Assembly (NCBI GenBank): GCA_031289865.1 | Contig: JAITOQ010000068.1 | Span: 1-6,760, forward strand | Length of the DNA: 6,760 nucleotides | Direction: 5' to 3' | From: Clostridiales bacterium | GTDB lineage: Bacteria; Bacillota; Clostridia; Christensenellales; JAISNN01 | In this document: piece by piece, positions 5,266 to 6,760 of the stretch | Layout: every line of letters begins with the position of its first letter | Position numbering within the stretch: position 1 is the stretch's first letter | Program-made: the position numbers and the translations under genes | Notes under the pieces: model-generated | Told to the model about the DNA's origin: nothing | Databases searched by the model: none | The model's input: only the letters and a program-made list of their open reading frames with translations

Positions 5266-5310
5266 ATGAAACGCGATATTACATATATCGGGGGGGGGGG
5301 TACTATTTAG
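5266..5310 (+). CDS. Short ORF carrying an 11-G tract, possibly phase-variable
   Basis: ATG at 5266 follows GGAG (5253-5256) by 9 nt in a promoter-driven transcript. As written it encodes 14 residues, MKRDITYIGGGGTI, and stops at TAG (5308-5310) just past the G run. A change in G number alters the product: one G more gives MKRDITYIGGGG then YYLASKQLKKAS (24 residues, stop at 5337), and one G less gives MKRDITYIGGG then a tail of 34 residues ending IIATMGL, with its stop in the terminator loop. ITYIGGG resembles the first strand and glycine loop of Rossmann proteins, so it may be the head of a lost gene. No family is assigned. The tract length may itself be an assembly error. Confidence 0.35.
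   Translation: MKRDITYIGGGGTI
5290..5300 (+). repeat. Homopolymer of 11 G
   Basis: An uninterrupted G11 run sits in an otherwise A+T-rich stretch, inside the first ten codons of a short ORF. It is the longest G run in the window by far, and slipped-strand mutation there would change the reading frame. Confidence 0.95.
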
Positions 5311-5385
5311 CCTCCAAACAGCTCAAAAAAGCCTCATAACGGGGCGCGTTTCAACTGTCAAAAATTCGATAAAACACGGTATAAT

Positions 5386-5426
5386 AGCCACCATGGGTCT
5401 GTAATAGGACTCGTGGCGGCTTTTTT
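5386..5426 (+). terminator. Intrinsic terminator of the poly-G unit
   Basis: A 14-position stem (5386-5399 with 5408-5421; one A-C mismatch and two G-U wobbles) has an 8-nt loop and ends in TTTTTT (5421-5426). A TATAAT (5380-5385) directly abuts the left arm. It has no good -35 (GTCAAA at 17 bp), and a start from it would fall inside the hairpin, so it is not called as a promoter. Confidence 0.85.
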
Positions 5427-5471
5427 AATTTTGTAAAAACTCGATATTAGTATTGAGTAAAGCGAAATCTA

Positions 5472-5501
5472 TTCGCAATGTCTGATTAAAAATATTATAA
5501 T
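5472..5501 (+). promoter_or_regulatory. Probable promoter of the membrane protein gene
   Basis: TATAAT (5496-5501) lies 17 nt before the ATG, with TTCGCA (5472-5477) at 18-bp spacing as a moderate -35. The transcript leader would be very short (about 11 nt). Two small hairpins sit upstream (5440-5457 and 5462-5476), the second overlapping the -35. Confidence 0.5.
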
Positions 5502-5518
5502 AATTATGAGGTATCAAT

Positions 5519-6595
5519 ATGCAAAAATTCAAATTATGGTTTCAAAACATCAAAACGAAACTACAAAGTATGCCAAAAAACAAACTAATAATTATCATCG
5601 TTGCGGTGATTTTGGTCTTATCGTTAGGAATTTCTTCGATTATGTTTTTTGGTTTGCCGCATAAGAAATTTGAAGGTCGTTTTTATTTAGAAACTTTAAC
5701 GGTAAATCATACGGATTACTCATACAATGAGCAAGCGTCTTGGGACGAAGAAAAATGGAATGAATATTATCAAACGATAAAAGACATCAACGACATGCTT
5801 TATGATTTTGAAGGGGATAGAAAGTATTTTAAAAATACGACTTTAAAGGCAATGCTATTATTTGATTTTGACATGGAAGATCCGTTGTATTCGATTAGGT
5901 TTGGTTATCGTATTTTCTTTGACGGGAGGGATGCTCCGGCTGATACTTATTTATATGCGAATATAAAATTAAAAGGAACAAAGGTTGTATATATACAACA
6001 AGGCGGTGATCATAGCAATATGTTCCCGCTCCAAGGCGAACCGTCATACTTTACTAAAAACGGCGATAAGTCGAAAATCAAGTTTGTACTTCAAGAGTTA
6101 AAGGATAACAACGGCAATACTTATAAATTTACCTATGGAAGAAACGAATCTAACAGATTGTCGCTTGGCGAATGTAGCGGGGAAGAGGGCAGTAATAACA
6201 ACAACAATCCGAACCCAGACCCGGATCCGGGAGCTACTTATACAAACTACAAACTAAACAAGCTATATGTAAAGTCTTTACTTTCGGGCGTAGCGGACAC
6301 AGTCATCGATCCGAACAGTATGTCGGCGCAAGACCAAGCACTATACGGCACAATGCTCGACATGTACGGTAGGACACTAAAGCTATACAGCAACAAGGTC
6401 GAGTTTAGCGGAACGGCACTATCGCTTTACAATCCCGCCGCTTTTACAAAGAGCGGAGATAATATAACCTTTACGGATACGGATACGGGTACGGATCCGG
6501 AGCTTAGCGAACTTTTCAGCGCAACCGTTGCAAACGGGAAATTCAATCTCACTATCAAAGGGGCAAACCTCGTGTTTGAATACGTACTCGTATAA
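5519..6595 (+). CDS. Single-pass membrane protein with two extracytoplasmic domains, function unknown
   Basis: A 358-residue protein of no family I can name. Residues 1-22 are basic (cytosolic side) and 23-45 form one strong transmembrane helix (KLIIIIVAVILVLSLGISSI), with no cysteine lipobox, so it is a signal anchor with an outside C-terminus. Domain 1 (about 50-218) and domain 2 (about 244-358) are joined by a disordered linker at 219-241 rich in Glu, Asn, Pro and Asp (GSNNNNNPNPDPDPG). Both domains open with a similar strand (FYLETLTV and YKLNKLYV) and end in alternating beta-type sequence (KFNLTIKGANLVFEYVLV), which suggests beta-barrel, lipocalin-like folds; this is inference. A short Thr-Asp run (TDTDTGTDP, 319-327) comes from repeated ACGGAT units. 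Domain 1 is about one-third GC and domain 2 about half, hinting at a mosaic origin. The start is set by GAGGT (5508-5512) 6 nt upstream. Confidence 0.75.
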   Translation: MQKFKLWFQNIKTKLQSMPKNKLIIIIVAVILVLSLGISSIMFFGLPHKKFEGRFYLETLTVNHTDYSYNEQASWDEEKWNEYYQTIKDINDMLYDFEGDRKYFKNTTLKAMLLFDFDMEDPLYSIRFGYRIFFDGRDAPADTYLYANIKLKGTKVVYIQQGGDHSNMFPLQGEPSYFTKNGDKSKIKFVLQELKDNNGNTYKFTYGRNESNRLSLGECSGEEGSNNNNNPNPDPDPGATYTNYKLNKLYVKSLLSGVADTVIDPNSMSAQDQALYGTMLDMYGRTLKLYSNKVEFSGTALSLYNPAAFTKSGDNITFTDTDTGTDPELSELFSATVANGKFNLTIKGANLVFEYVLV

Positions 6596-6668
6596 CACCG
6601 ATAAAAACAAAGGATTTAATAACACGGCATAGTATCGACAAAAACAAAACCTTAGACACCAAAAATAT

Positions 6669-6700
6669 AGCGGACGTTTGAGCGTTCGCTGTTGTTTTTT
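6669..6700 (+). terminator. Intrinsic terminator of the membrane protein gene
   Basis: AGCGGACG (6669-6676) pairs with CGTTCGCT (6683-6690), with one G-U wobble and a 6-nt loop, followed by GTTGTTTTTT. It lies 73 nt after the stop codon. Confidence 0.75.
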
Positions 6701-6741
6701 GTTGTGCGATAATTAGAGGTGTGATTCGGATAAATCGTTTG

Positions 6742-6760
6742 AGATTCTTCACTACACTCA
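6742..6760 (-). repeat. Dispersed GTCATTCTGA...GAAGAATCT repeat, inverted, cut by window edge
   Basis: The reverse complement reads TGAGTGTAGTGAAGAATCT, matching 17 of 19 bases of the corresponding part of 2941-2970. The rest of the copy would lie beyond the window. Confidence 0.7.

Larger units (their letters stand above)
5137..5426 (+). ncRNA. Predicted ~290-nt transcript of unknown function
   Basis: The unit is bounded by a consensus promoter ending at 5130 and an intrinsic terminator ending at 5426. It contains, in order, a perfect 7-bp hairpin GACGATG-CTCT-CATCGTC (5169-5186), a scrap of the dispersed repeat (AGCGAAGAATCT, 5194-5205), an A/C-rich unstructured stretch, GGAG (5253-5256), a short ORF from 5266, and an 11-G run (5290-5300). 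I recognise no known RNA family. It could be a regulatory RNA, a small-peptide mRNA, or the decayed head of a lost gene. Confidence 0.4.

Noticed and set aside
5380..5385. TATAAT as a promoter for the membrane protein gene
   Set aside because: It lacks a proper -35, and transcription would start inside the terminator hairpin and end about 35 nt later.

Overview
The window looks like a chromosomal segment of a low-to-middling GC Gram-positive bacterium, most likely a Clostridia-type Firmicute. This rests on a class A RNase P RNA, a toxin closely resembling Bacillus subtilis EndoA/MazF, textbook -35/-10 promoters in A+T-rich spacers, and a promoter of the sporulation sigma-E type in front of a Cys/Gly/Tyr-rich protein. 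The species cannot be named from sequence alone.

Layout. 1-51: possible 5' end of a gene leaving the window on the minus strand. 136-553: rnpB with a strong promoter and a terminator that serves both strands. 572-1300 (minus): CDP-alcohol phosphatidyltransferase, convergent with rnpB. 1301-1647: intergenic with two repeat families and the promoter of the next gene. 1648-2886: membrane-anchored or secreted calcineurin-like phosphoesterase. 2901-3036: a 136-bp MITE-like element with 21-bp terminal inverted repeats. 3044-3640: Cys-rich gene with sigma-E-like promoter and terminator. 3714-3867: an internally deleted copy of that same unit, with promoter, 3' end and terminator but almost no ORF. 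3988-4128: a 46-codon candidate ORF. 4152-4511: mazF/ndoA toxin without a recognisable antitoxin. 4470-4794: the last 13 codons of mazF plus its 3' flank repeated five times in tandem (73, then 69-bp spacing). 4795-5101: A+T-rich, no gene seen. 5102-5426: an isolated transcription unit (promoter, hairpin, RBS, tiny ORF interrupted by an 11-G tract, terminator). 5519-6595: single-pass membrane protein with two extracytoplasmic domains, followed by a terminator at 6669-6700. The window ends inside a dispersed repeat.

The genes appear to be separate single-gene transcription units rather than an operon. Only rnpB, the phosphatidyltransferase, the phosphoesterase and mazF have assignable functions. 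The most unusual features are the tandem duplication of the mazF 3' end, the poly-G short ORF, and the paired full and deleted copies of the Cys-rich sporulation-like unit. Dispersed short repeats (the GCATTCTGCAT family and the GTCATTCTGA...GAAGAATCT family) fill much of the intergenic space.
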